From Polysphondylium violaceum (taxonomy: Eukaryota; Evosea; Eumycetozoa; Dictyosteliales; Dictyosteliaceae), in NCBI GenBank assembly GCA_000277445.1, contig AJWJ01000026.1:26039-90038 (forward strand): 64,000 bases of DNA. Reading direction: 5' to 3'. Positions 42,941-55,549 of this stretch are shown here, one piece after another; position 1 is the stretch's first letter; every line of letters begins with the position of its first letter. The position numbers were made by a program, and so were the translations under genes. The notes below the pieces were generated by a model. The model saw nothing but the letters and a program-made list of their open reading frames with translations. It was not told the DNA's origin and did not search any database.

Positions 42941-44505
42941 TTAATTGGCCAATGGATTGTCTCCCATGATGGCTTTAACTATATCATAGACGATTTGAGT
43001 AAGGGATATACATAAGGTGATGATGAAAATAGCCCAAGTAATTTGACGATGATATTTGGCAACTATTCTGGGAAATGGCTTGACCACAGAGTCTGAGGGA
43101 TCTTCGTTTTCCATGAATATAATGTGCTTCTTTTTAAATTTATCTCCGGTGGCTCGGAGATAGATGGCAAAGGGGAATAAAAAGTTTACGAGACTGTTGA
43201 GAATCAGTGACGACCAATTTAATAGTTGGGCAAATATGGTTTGTTGACAGAATATAAATGCAACAAACCAGGGCACAATGACTCCCCAGAAATAGGATGA
43301 TCTCTTACCACATATATAGCCCACATATAGATTATAACGAATGGTGATAAAACACACAGGTATGCCGGGCATGATGACACCGAGTGAAAAGAGATAGGAA
43401 GCAATTCTGGTGAGTGTGGGTGATGTCTCGAGACCCATCAAATTAAGGATATTGTCTGTACCGAGATAGGGATAGGCCATGGCCCCTAACAGCCCGATAA
43501 AGAGATAACCAAACCACGAAAACACTCCAGACAACCACACTGCTTTGTTGACACTGACATTGTTCTTTTTCTCATTGACCCACGACGGAATAAACATGGG
43601 ATACGCCCACGAAAATACAAATATACTAACAAGTTGATAGTAATTGTCCCCAAATGTCGGCACTCGTTCCACATGGATGCCATTTAAAAAGTATTGAACA
43701 ATAAATTCGCCAATCAACACAAACAGGAATACAAAACTCAGGGTTTGCACAATCTTGACATTGTCGTTAAGGTTCATAAAGCTGGTGGGTATCGATACGG
43801 CACAGATGATCAAGTACCCCATTGTGATGCACACATAGCCACTCGAATAAAATATGTTGGCATCCGGCACCGATTGAAATCCAAATGTGGGATGAAAGGT
43901 GAAGGCAAATGTTTTCTTGAAACAAAACACAAAAAACTGGTCTAGTGATTGTGCACAAATCACGATGCTGGCGATATTGTATGCCTGGATACAGAGATTG
44001 TTCAACACTTGGAATATATAATATGATTTGCTACCAAAATAGTATTTCACCGCTACACTATACTCTATATGTTTATCAAAATATTTATTTCCCGGAATCA
44101 TTGACAATGACTCACATAGCAACGTAGAGGCAAAACAGGAAACAATTAAAAAAAAAGTCAAGGACAATGTTGTCATAAACCACCCAGCTGTAGAATATTG
44201 AATTTCATAATTAATAATTAACACTTCTATCTATCTATTGCTATACATGATACCATACATTGTTGAAATACAACAGGTATCGATAAAACACCTGGCCCAT
44301 AAATTTGGTTGACTATAAATATAAAGGATGCCCATTGAGTGATTGATTTCTCTCCTAGAGTATGTCCTCTTTCTTTTTTAATGATCTTAATTGGTGGAGA
44401 TAGTATTTGATCATGTTGGTCTTGTAGATCACTGTCATCCAATAAGGATACCTCTTCTATATCGTCATCATTGTTGATTGACAACGGGGGATCCATAGGT
44501 TGCAT
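42941..44505 (-). CDS. Amino acid/auxin permease (AAAP) family transporter
   Basis: Exons 44505-44259 and 44187-42941 join in frame to 497 residues. The N-terminal 60 residues are soluble and acidic. The first membrane helix contains GPGVLSIPVVFQQ, the unwound substrate-binding helix motif of AAAP transporters (SLC36/38 type). About ten further helices follow, including YNIASIVICAQSLDQFF and SWFGYLFIGLLGAMAYPYLG. These carriers move neutral amino acids with protons or sodium across plasma or lysosomal membranes. The substrate is not predictable. It is convergent with the cysteinyl-tRNA synthetase gene (stops 64 bases apart). Confidence 0.87.
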
Positions 44506-44917
44506 TTTTCTCTTTAAATTCTGTCTTTATATCTTTATTTTTATCTTTATATCTATATCATGAGATTTTTCCATTCATTGAGAAATTTTATAATGTTATT
44601 AATATATAAATAATAATAGTAAATGATAATGATAATTAAAACACACAAAACATACAGATATAAATAAATAAATTGATTTTACCAATACTAATTTTATAAT
44701 AAAAATTTTATATCTCATTAAAATTAAAATAATAAAAAATACCACCCCGTTCCATTCACTCTTATTTATTTACAAACCACACTCTATTTTTGTAAATTTG
44801 ATTTCTGACACACCAACCCTCATTCTCATCATCTCATGGGGGTGGTTGGTTTTCAAAATAAAAGTTTAAATTTTGTTTTTGTTGTTTTTTTTGTTTTTTG
44901 TTGGAAGCGAGTCTATT
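44506..44917. promoter_or_regulatory. Divergent promoter region
   Basis: A 412-base spacer between two divergent genes. It contains alternating ATCTTTAT repeats at 44525-44560, long A/T tracts, and a T-run at 44883-44899 close to the downstream start. No ORF is credible. Confidence 0.45.
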
Positions 44918-46862
44918 ATGTTTTTTCAATATTTACCACAACACATAAAGGAACAAAAACAGCCAAAAGAAGATGATATAGATGTTAGCCAACATACCAA
45001 TATTCATAAACAGATAGAGAATCTATTGTATCAGTATATAGACAACAGTAATAGTAATAGTAGCAAGAATACAACTACATCAACAGAAAACTATAATCAA
45101 TCCAAGTTGGCTATAGATGGATTGTATAATACCCTTATTGACACCAGTAGTTTTGATACTGAGCTGTTGTTTAAAAAGATACAGCATCTGTTTTGGACAA
45201 ACGATAGTGTCGCTAATTATGTGCTCGATTCAATAGTGATACAAGAGGATGAGTCGTCGCAGTCAGGATCACTACGTAAACAATTGTTATCGTTATTTGT
45301 GAGTGGCCCTTGGTTGATAGAGTATTTCTACAACGATGCTGAACGTGTGAAAAGATGGTTTGGGCATTTCGCTCTCAGAGAAAAAGATATCAAGTTTGGA
45401 TCAAAGGCATTGGAATCCTTTTTATTCAACAATAGGGAAAACAGTTGGGATCGATGTTGTAAATGGGTAGGAGGACAGTCGTATCCACCTTGTGTTGTAG
45501 TGCAAAAGAAAGAACTATTCATGCAATTGGATATAGTCAAAACCATTCATTCCATAATAGATTGCTATCCTTTGTTTTTCTCGAGTATAGAATTACACAA
45601 TACAATCTATGACAACATCGATGCTTTTATCAGTATAGATAGAGATGCAGTACTAGATAGTATAAAAAGTAAAAAGGCAATGAAAAAACAAAGGTTACAC
45701 ATAGATGCAATCCTAGAGTCCCTATGCACCGCTAAAGAAAATCAAAAACACCTCAAATCGATTCTTCATCAACTCGTAATCTTATTACTTGATAAGGGCA
45801 AAATAGATTTCTTTAAGAATTTATTTATTTTAAATGATGTAGATAATCAGAGTAATAGTAATAGTTATAATGAACAATCTTTTCATAGAGTATTTTTATC
45901 AATTTGTAAATGGAAAGATTATAAAGAGATGATGGTGTATAGTTTATTATTACCAACTTTTATCAACAAGATGACTCTAGATGATCAATGTATAAATTAT
46001 AATAATAATATTAATAATAGAGAGGTGTTTAAATCTTATATTGAATCCAAAGATACAACTAGTTTTGTTAAATCATTTTTAATAGAATCATTTCAATATT
46101 ATATCTATTTAAAAGGGTTAGATACATCTTTATATCAGGATTTATTTCAATTACTAGATATTCAATTTAAATTAAAACAAGAAAATCAATTTATCAAAGG
46201 CGACAGTGACAGTGAAGATGAAGAGGAATTATATTCCTTTAGAAAAAGAAAGAGATCCAGTAAAAAAAAGAAATCAAAACAGAATAAAAAATTTAAAGAA
46301 CTATTTGCCGATCAAGAGGATCTAAACTATGGTGGTTCCACTGCACAAGAGCAGCAACTATGGGTGGTGTTTGCTGATAATGGCAATATTGAATTATTTG
46401 ATAAAGACATTCCAAGGTATATATACGAGTTTTCATTCCTCAAGATTTTTAATTTTTATTTCAAATAAATAATTTGACAAATTTGTAATAGAAAACCCCG
46501 ATATAAAGTTTTAACTTGTATTATTGCAATAATATTAATGTTTAATCAGAATATGTAAAATTTTTCAAGAGGTTAATGTGAAATATTCATTTAAAAACTT
46601 TTAATTTACATAAATATCCCAAATTAAATCAATTCATTCTGTAGAATTTGGTTTTGTTGAAAATGATGTTATTATCACATTATCTGAACAATTAGAAATT
46701 ATTGGAATTAATAGAAGAAAAGATATTTTAAAATTGGAAAGCTGTTCTGGTGTTTGACTATTTATTTTTTATTGTTTTCCTCTTTCAGATTATATGTTAA
46801 TAATTCAAGGTGTAGAGAGATTTGATACTCTCCTATACGGCCTTACTTTAGAATGGGGTTAA
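44918..46862 (+). CDS. Unrecognised nuclear-type protein, multi-exon, 3' end uncertain
   Basis: The main exon runs from ATG 44918 to 46416 (500 residues) and is helical, with a DRCCKWVGG segment and, late, an acidic patch followed by a Lys/Arg run (RKRKRSSKKKKSKQNKK) like a nuclear localisation signal. A donor at 46417 and an acceptor at 46491 add KPRYKVLTCIIAIILMFNQNM. Further on, an exon ending at 46749 (FGFVENDVIITLSEQLEII) splices cleanly through a 39-base intron (acceptor CTTTCAG at 46788) into DYMLIIQGVERFDTLLYGL, with a stop at 46860-46862. Those last pieces read as genuine conserved protein. However, the join between 46556 and 46645 is one base out of phase, so either an intron is misplaced or there is an indel. 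Family not recognised. Confidence 0.6.
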
Positions 46863-47073
46863 GATATATTATAATAAATTTAGGAAATTAATTTTTTAAG
46901 TTGGGTGATAGTAAAAATAGAAATTGTAGGGGTTATGAAATATTTCATAACCTAAAAAAATCAGATCACTTACCTTTAGATTATTTCAAAAACTTAATTT
47001 TTTCGGATGGGAGAAAAACTAGTATAAAAGCCACTTTGAATTAATAAATTATCAAAAACTCGGTAAAATAAAA

Positions 47074-47979
47074 ATGGAAGAAAGAAAAGTTTTGTTGATA
47101 GGAGGTACTGGTAGTGGAAAAAGTACAATCTGTAATGTAATGAGTGGTACCAATGATTTCATGGAGGGGGAGTATGGAGTCAGCGAAACCAAGGAACATT
47201 TAAAAAAAGAATATATCATTGATGGTGTTAAATATATCATTGTAGTAAGTAAATCAGTTTTATAAACCAAATCATCTCACTAATCCTCTTTTTCATATCA
47301 GGACACAATAGGTATTTATGATACAAGTCAAATCTCTACAAAAGAAGTGTTATACAATATAGCAAAAGGTTGCTATGCTGTAAGAGGAGGTATAAGTCAA
47401 GTGTTTTTTCTGTGTTCTGTAAAATTTACCAATGCTGAGATTCAATGTTTTGATCTTCTCACCAAAGTCCTTTTCAATCCGGAGATTGCAAAATATACTA
47501 CAATTGTTAGAACTAGGTTCCCACGATATCAAAATCAAGAGTGCACGGAAAAAGACAAAGATCTTTTATTAAAAAGTAACCCCAAAATGAAATCTATTAT
47601 TAAAGGCTGCAATAAGATTATTCATGTCAACAATATGAGTATTTATGAGGATAAAACTCAAGAAGCAAGAAATGATTGCAGAAAGATCCTACTTACCCAT
47701 TTATACAATTGCAGAGATGTGTACAAACCAGTTGAACTTGATGAATTAAATGATAAAATTAAAAATTACATGACAGAAGAAGAAATAATTGAAGTTCAGT
47801 TGAAAGAGCTTAGTCAAAGTTTAGAAGAAGCTTCAAAAACCAATCAAAAACTTGCTGAAACATTTGAAATTCAAAAAAAAGAGTTGGATAAAAAACTCAA
47901 AGAAACTCAAGAAGAAGCTGCAGCCCAAGTTAAGGAAACCATAAAGAAAAAAAGTGGTGGATGGTGCTCCCTTTTTTAA
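47074..47979 (+). CDS. AIG1/GIMAP-type GTPase with CaaX box
   Basis: Exons 47074-47244 and 47302-47979 join in phase to 282 residues. The P-loop GGTGSGKSTICN is near residue 10, the conserved GVSETKE (switch I/AIG box) follows, and DTIG is switch II. The C-terminal 90 residues are coiled coil (EVQLKELSQSLEEASK) and the protein ends in WCSLF, a CaaX-type CSLF box, so it is probably prenylated and membrane-anchored. AIG1-type GTPases act on membranes and lipid droplets and occur in plants, animals and amoebae, often with immune links. TATAAAAG near 47022 fits a core promoter about 50 bases upstream. Confidence 0.82.
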
Positions 47980-49147
47980 AATTATTCTAAAATATTTTAT
48001 TGTAATCAATGAAATAAAATTTTAAGTACCATCTTTAATCAACCATAAAAAGAGGTTCCCACTCATATCTTTACAAGCCTTGACATCTATCGTCCATTGT
48101 TGAGGGATAAGTTAGTGGAACTGGGGCGGTGAGATTACTATATGTATTGTCAACCTATCAGACTCATCAGTTATAAGAGAACAAGTTTAAAATGTAAAAA
48201 ATACAAATTATTATATCAAATCTCAAACCAAATACTACATTATAAAGCCCAACTAATCCATTTGATTAAGGAGATACAATAACAATTGGGAAATATCTCA
48301 ACTTTAAAATCAATAATGTTTAAATTTATCATCTTACTTTATCTAACCCCAAGTATTAGATGGAAATAGTAAATTACAAAAGGACCTGCTGTAAAAGTTG
48401 AGTTTACTCTACCATCAAAATATATCCATCCTGGTGAAGGTGAAACATTAATTTCGAATATTATATAATCAACCTACACTTTGAACAAAAGAACTATTTC
48501 CAGCTACCTCTACATCCCAATCCTCATCTTTAACATCAAAAACAGGTTCTGAAACATTAGAGTTCGATTGTTCTTAATCATTACAAATTTCAAAAATTTA
48601 TATATTCATTTTGATTGTAACTGTAGCTCTTTGTTAAAGATATAGTATCACAGTTTGGTTTATGAAATGGTTTTAAAAAAAAATAAAATCTCTAGTAATT
48701 TATAGTCTAATTTTCAATAAAACAAGATCAATTTAATCAAAACTCATATTAATCCAAATAAATTTACAAATTTTGTTTAATTTTGATAAAAACCACTTTC
48801 TATTAAATGATAGGTGAAAATACCCAATTGGAAAAAATAAAATACCAAAATGAAAAGATTTATTAATATAAGTATCTTAACCTATTTTATCTCCTTTTTT
48901 TTTATTCAAAATATCGGTTATACTTTAGATTTTACTATTTTTTTTTTTTACTCATTCTTCAAAATATTCATGCATATTTATGTGGTAATTAAAAAAAAAA
49001 ATATAGTGTTAGTGTGTTTACCACTTTATCCTCTAACCCCTTTAACAAATAAAATTAACCCAAATTAAAGATATTAATCATATAAATGATAAATTAATTT
49101 TGTTTTTTAAATCATTTGATCACATTTTAGCTTTAATTCATTAAAGA
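47980..49147. other. Intergenic with decayed coding sequence
   Basis: About 1.17 kb. The first half holds broken minus-strand coding segments (separate entry). The rest is AT-rich. A 72-residue frame at 48850-49068 begins with a hydrophobic, signal-like stretch, but its remainder is poly-Phe/Lys from homopolymers, so I do not call it a gene. Confidence 0.4.
48022..48575 (-). pseudogene. Decayed gene, probably secreted or cell-surface type
   Basis: On the minus strand several protein-like blocks occur in different frames: SNVSEPVFDVKDEDWDVEVA near the 5' side, INVSPSPGWIYFDGRVNSTF, then LTAPVPLTYPS and QWTIDVKACKDMSGN with a final stop at 48022. Glycosylation sequons, Trp and Asp patterns resemble extracellular domains, but frames are broken between every block and no start is present. 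I infer a pseudogene. An active gene with several undetected introns is the alternative. Confidence 0.5.
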
Positions 49148-49972
49148 ATGCAAGATTTAGATACAATATATCAAGGAACTCTTAAAGTATGTCCAGAGAA
49201 AAGTTATTGCATTAAAATCTTTAATAATGGGTTCATTGAAGATTTTTTCTCCAATACCAAAAAATATAATCCATTGGAAAACATTAAAACTGTCGATAGC
49301 AATTTCCAATTAGATTGCTACATGACTGGCAAATCGGCACAACCAGCTGTTTTGATAAAGAATAGAAACAAAAAAGTACTCTGTGACATAAGATTAGATG
49401 GGCCAATCAGAGTCAATGGGATCATTGTTCAGGGAAACTTTGGTCTTCCTGCAGAGTACCAATTTGAAGTATCGGTTGTATGCAATCTTTCATCCTTTGT
49501 TCGTTCCTATTATATTGAAGGCATTCCAAGTAAGATGAAAATGGAAAAAAAAAAAGGTTTTTCAAAAATCTTTAAAACTTCCCAAGATATTAAAAAGGGA
49601 GTGACTGGAGGAATTCTCGGTTGTGAGCGTTCATCAGTTGTTACCAGTGGGTTTGAATATGAAGAAAACATAATTCCTGAAGAATCTACTCAATTTTGGA
49701 GTCAAACTTTGGATCAAGGCAAACATTTGGTCTATCAAACACAACTCATCTATGCATTTAAATTCAAAGGAAACAAAGAAGATATCTCTTATATTGCACA
49801 ATTTAATCCAACATTGGAGTTTCATGAAATTTTAGATGAATTTTATTTCTTTGTACCAATCTATAGAAATGACCAATATGCAATTCCACCAACCTCTGAT
49901 CAACTTCAAAGTCCCATTGAATATGACGCAATGATTGAGTATTTAAAAAACAATCCATTAGCATGGCAATAA
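49148..49972 (+). CDS. Conserved-looking protein of unknown function
   Basis: Intronless, 274 residues, no signal peptide and no membrane segment. Composition is ordinary with no homopolymers, which is notable in this genome. It shows alternating beta-type stretches (VLCDIRLDGPIRVNGIIVQG, YQFEVSVVCNLSSFVRSYY) ahead of a basic loop (KMEKKKGFSKIFK), and a C-terminal IEYDAMIEYLKNNPLAWQ. This could be a beta-sandwich such as an arrestin-like or lectin-like fold, but I recognise no family signature. It neighbours the AIG1 GTPase and the decayed gene, so the stretch 47-50 kb may be accessory. Confidence 0.65.
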   Translation: MQDLDTIYQGTLKVCPEKSYCIKIFNNGFIEDFFSNTKKYNPLENIKTVDSNFQLDCYMTGKSAQPAVLIKNRNKKVLCDIRLDGPIRVNGIIVQGNFGLPAEYQFEVSVVCNLSSFVRSYYIEGIPSKMKMEKKKGFSKIFKTSQDIKKGVTGGILGCERSSVVTSGFEYEENIIPEESTQFWSQTLDQGKHLVYQTQLIYAFKFKGNKEDISYIAQFNPTLEFHEILDEFYFFVPIYRNDQYAIPPTSDQLQSPIEYDAMIEYLKNNPLAWQ

Positions 49973-50043
49973 AAAAAAAGATATAAAAAAGAAAACTATT
50001 ATTGTCGTTCATAATAATATCAATGTATATGTATTTATTTCAA

Positions 50044-53000
50044 TTATTTATTTACCCATTCCAAATTTGGTTTTATAAATAAAAAGTTTGCATTTTGAGT
50101 TTTTGCCAATTCTTTGTTGAATCTTTTACTTGTGATCTTGAAATGAGGGAGGGGATGTTTGCCAGCCACCAAAGGAAGAAGGATATGTTTAATTTCATAG
50201 GTTGATTCTGGATGAACAGAGAATGAGGAGGATCTATCACCGGAAAAGTAAAATGGGATATCAGAGCTGCCAAAAGAGGGTGGATTAATGACGACCAAAT
50301 CAAATTCTTGTAAAAAGTTTGTGTTGTTTGAAATTTTGATAATGTGTGAGAGGGGCTCACCAACAACACCATGCGAGGGAACAACGACATCGGTGTGGAA
50401 TGGATTGGTGGTGATTCTAGTGTGTGGAAGAGGGATTGGTAATTTTGACACGATCGAACCAGATTTTCTACGCCACTCGATCAAGAGGGTACCCAAACTG
50501 ATGGATTCGCCAGTGATAAGCGGAATGATGTTGAACCACACAGAGTAGTTGGTATCTTTGCTAAGATCAACACTAGAGATATTGGCATTTGAGTTGGAAA
50601 GCAACTGAGCAACGGGCATAGAGAGATTAGGATCATCAGATGATTGCCCAATTGGTGGAGGACTAAGAGGAAGAGAGACAGATTCTGCAATCGAGGCAAT
50701 CTGAAGAGTTACCTTTTCAATGACAATGCTGTAGGGCAATGTTGAACGAATCTCTGACATTAACAACAAAGGTTCTTTTTGTACAATACTGCCAGTGTTT
50801 GTAGTATTGCTACTGTTGCTAGACCCAGTGGTGTTGTTGCCGACAGCTACGCCACCACCAACATTTGCACCAACAACGACACTAGCGCCACTGCCAGGAG
50901 TACCACCGACATTTGGGCCGTTGGCATCTGTTTCGCCATTTCCTCCAGCATACATTTCACAGAGTTGGAAATTATCATTATAGAAATGGAATTGAGGGGA
51001 CAAACCTACAAGTACAGGAATATTGAAAATCTTTGAGGAATGAGAAATCTCGCCATTCTTAGTTTCATAAGATACATTGATGGTGAGTTTGTTTTCGTCG
51101 GGACCAGAGCAATAGATAAAGAATTTCTTTTTAAACGAAGCTTTCTCGGCAATCGCTGGTAACTCCAAACTTGACAGTGGGGTCGATTTCTTGTTGGCTT
51201 CAGTGTAGATTCCTTTTTCAATGATGGTGGTGTGGTTCTGTTGTTGATTGATTTCAAACAACACTGTGCCCTTTTTAATGTCCTTGTCATTGTTTATCAA
51301 CTCGATTTCAACCTCATAATATTCATTTACAATGGCAGGTGAATTATGATTACATTTGATTTGAATCAATGATTCGTGATCCAGGATTCTAATTGTTGAT
51401 CTTTCCAAAAACTTTTTATAAGGATTTGGTTTTGATGTTTCTTTCTTTTTACTACTATTGTTTTTGTTGTTTGATTTACTATTATTACTACTATTGTTAT
51501 TTGATAATGATGGTGATAATAACAATGATGCATCTGAATTTATATCTTCACTAATCTCGTCATGTTTAATGGCCCATTCATGAATATTCCAAATAAAGTT
51601 TATAGAATTACCATTTCCAAGTTCTAAAGTTACAGTTTGACATTCCAATTCCATCTTTTCTTTGGTTGTCAGAGTAAATGTAAATAAACGAGACTCGTTT
51701 GGTAAAAATACAAGATCATCTCTTTGGGCGTCTCTTTGAATGGATGGACTAATGACAGACTCGATTGGAATAGGATCCGAAATTTGTTTGTTGTATGATT
51801 TCTCATTAAACTTGACCTTTAGCGATGAAAATCTAATAGGATTTGGGAAATGTGATTCAAATACAACATAAAATTCTGTTTTGCTATGTGTAAATGTAAA
51901 ACTTTGAGGAAACTGAACTCTACAATTCACTATATAGTGCAATGAATGAATTTATTATTAGTATATCGAAACTATTATTGTTATTATTATAGATAACTTA
52001 CATAATGGATGAGTATGCTCCATATTAACTTCTAATGGTGATGATAATGAAAGTGGTGGTGATAGTTTAGATGAATCTGTTAAAATGTATAAAAGGGATT
52101 GTTGGATATTTGATCTTTCTATGTAGGAATTTGATAAATCTGGTGATAGATAATCCATAGCATAGCCAACATAGTTGGTGGGCATATTGAGTTGATGGAC
52201 AGATTTCAGAATCATCGAGAGTGAGTGTGTGAGGAGGGTCCACCATTTCTCGCGTCGATAGGCAAATGCATTCTTGCTGTAATATTTCAACGACAAATCA
52301 TATCTCTTGCTGATATAGTATTCGTAGGCAATGAGTGATTCAATGTAGGACAAGATTCTGAAATTGCCACCGAGCGAACTCTGTTCATAGGCCTTGGAGT
52401 AGAGTTCGATGATGAGGCTAGTGTAGTTTATGTGGAGTTCAATGGCAATGGATCGATAGAAATCGTGGTCCACCTCGTCATCGTTGGTCATGATATTGCC
52501 AGAGCTGCCCTCGAGAGGATGGGCGACGTCGGGTGGTGGCTGGCCAATAAATGTACAGAGAGCCAAATCGTAACGGGGCTTCAAGTCGCCCTTAAACTTG
52601 CTGGCATGACTGCTGCTCTTATAGTTGTCTGACAAACTCTTGAACAAGTCTCTACGGATGGACTGGTATCGTGCCGACACCTGATAATAGAATCCGGGAT
52701 TGTTGTTGTAGTTGATAGTCTTTGTGGTGTTTCCCGGACACAATTCCAACAACTCTGCAAAGATTTGGTATTCCCTAGATATCCAAGTGGCATGTGTAAA
52801 CTCCTTTTCTGCAGGACCCAAATAGATTTTAAACGACTTTATATGTTTGTCAAAGTGTTGCAAAGCCTCTGTTATGTTGTTTAGCCACATTGACAACTTT
52901 GATATCTTGAAATTTAAAAATGATGCCACCGTTCTAAACTCTGCAAATCTAATACCCTTTGGATCATTGGTTGGTTTTAAATCCTTTAATGAATTCATTA

Positions 53001-54283
53001 ATGAATTATAAGCAAATGTATAATATCTAATTGTAATGTTTGGTTTATAGTATAACTGTTAATAATCTCCTCTGCTGTCTATCTATCTATCTATATACAC
53101 ATACTTTAATGATGTATTAAAATCAGATCTAATTTCAGAATAATATGCAATCTTGAATTGATATCTAACATTTAGATATGGATGAGTTGTTTTGGTGATT
53201 TGTGATTTGGTAGTATGACATTCTTCTTTATAATATAGATCCGATAACTCTAATGCTAGTTTTTCCCATTTCTTTGTAAACATCTTTATCTCTGTCTTTG
53301 TTACAAATAAAAAGTATTTAGGATCAATATCTGCTTTTCTTCTCATAATTGTAACTTTTTCATCATAGGTATCAACTATATTATCATTATTATTATCATT
53401 AATATCTATCTATCTAATTATCGTTATTACTATTAATTAATAACTTACTAGTTGCTGAAGTTACAATGACTATCATTAATTTAATGTTTCTATTTTTAAT
53501 ATTTGATTTAACGGTATCAATTTGAGATAATATAATTTCATGTGATTTTGGTGATTTATCTTCAGGCCACTGAATAAAGAGTGTGACCACTGATGGGATG
53601 GATGATGTGTTTTTGTGAATCCAATTGGCTTTGAGGATACCCTGTGGTTCATAGGATTCTGATGATTGTCCTAGTTTCTTTTCTTTTTTATTTGACAATC
53701 CACCAACCTCAATTGTAGTTACTTTTAGTACAGGTACATTGAGATGATTGACTCTCCAGCCACCATTAGGTGACATAGCTCCCCCGCCAATGGTTATACC
53801 TGTATGACTGGTGCTGGTAGGAGACATACTCGCGCCAGTGGTGACGATGGTGGGTAATGGTGAGAGGGGTGGATTGTTGTTGTTACTGTTGCTAGTGTTG
53901 CTATTCAACGACAAATCCTCCATTTGCTGAGACACCATTGCAGGCGAGTGGCCGAGGGAGTCCAAGTTACTGTGATTGAGTGTTGTTGCTGCGAGGAGTG
54001 ACGTGGGTAGTGGTGAGTTGTTAAAAGACTGTTGGATGCCCACTGGTAGCAGGGCATCGATCGAGGGACTACTACTATTGTTGGGGTATGGTGACGAAGA
54101 TAGATTCGATCCCAAGTGTTGCTGACTGCTCGTAATGGCAGGTGATTGTGGATGTATACGTTCGAAATCTATGCTAGATTTAGTAGATATATATTTTTCG
54201 ATATAAAAGTGCAGTGAAGGCACGCCTATCAGCCCAACCAACGGGGTGGGCAAGTTGACAAAGTCATCAGGTAATTCATTCAT
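50044..54283 (-). CDS. trappc11: TRAPPC11 (foie gras) subunit of the TRAPP III complex
   Basis: Four exons on the minus strand, 54283-53449, 53375-53105, 53026-52002 and 51929-50044, all join in frame to 1338 residues. The opening LVGLIGVP segment and GILKANWIHKN (residues about 210-220) match TRAPPC11. The foie-gras domain follows in exons 2-3: THPYLNVRYQFKIAYYSEI, KYYTFAYNSL, FRTVASFLNFKISKL and NPGFYYQVSARYQSIRRDL. The C-terminal 600 residues are beta-rich (gryzun-type). TRAPPC11 works in ER-Golgi traffic, autophagy and lipid-linked oligosaccharide homeostasis. The protein is longer than the human one (1133) because of Asn/Ser-rich inserts at about 50-190 and in the last exon. Confidence 0.88.
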
Positions 54284-55487
<1,204 letters not shown>

Positions 55488-55549
55488 ATCAATAAAAGAC
55501 AAGTTGTTGAAAATTGAAAATTGAAAAGTGTATATGTACTGTTTGTTGT

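Noticed and set aside
48850-49068. 72-residue ORF with a signal-like start
   Set aside because: The hydrophobic start is plausible, but most of the rest comes from T- and A-homopolymers, and there is no conserved-looking segment.
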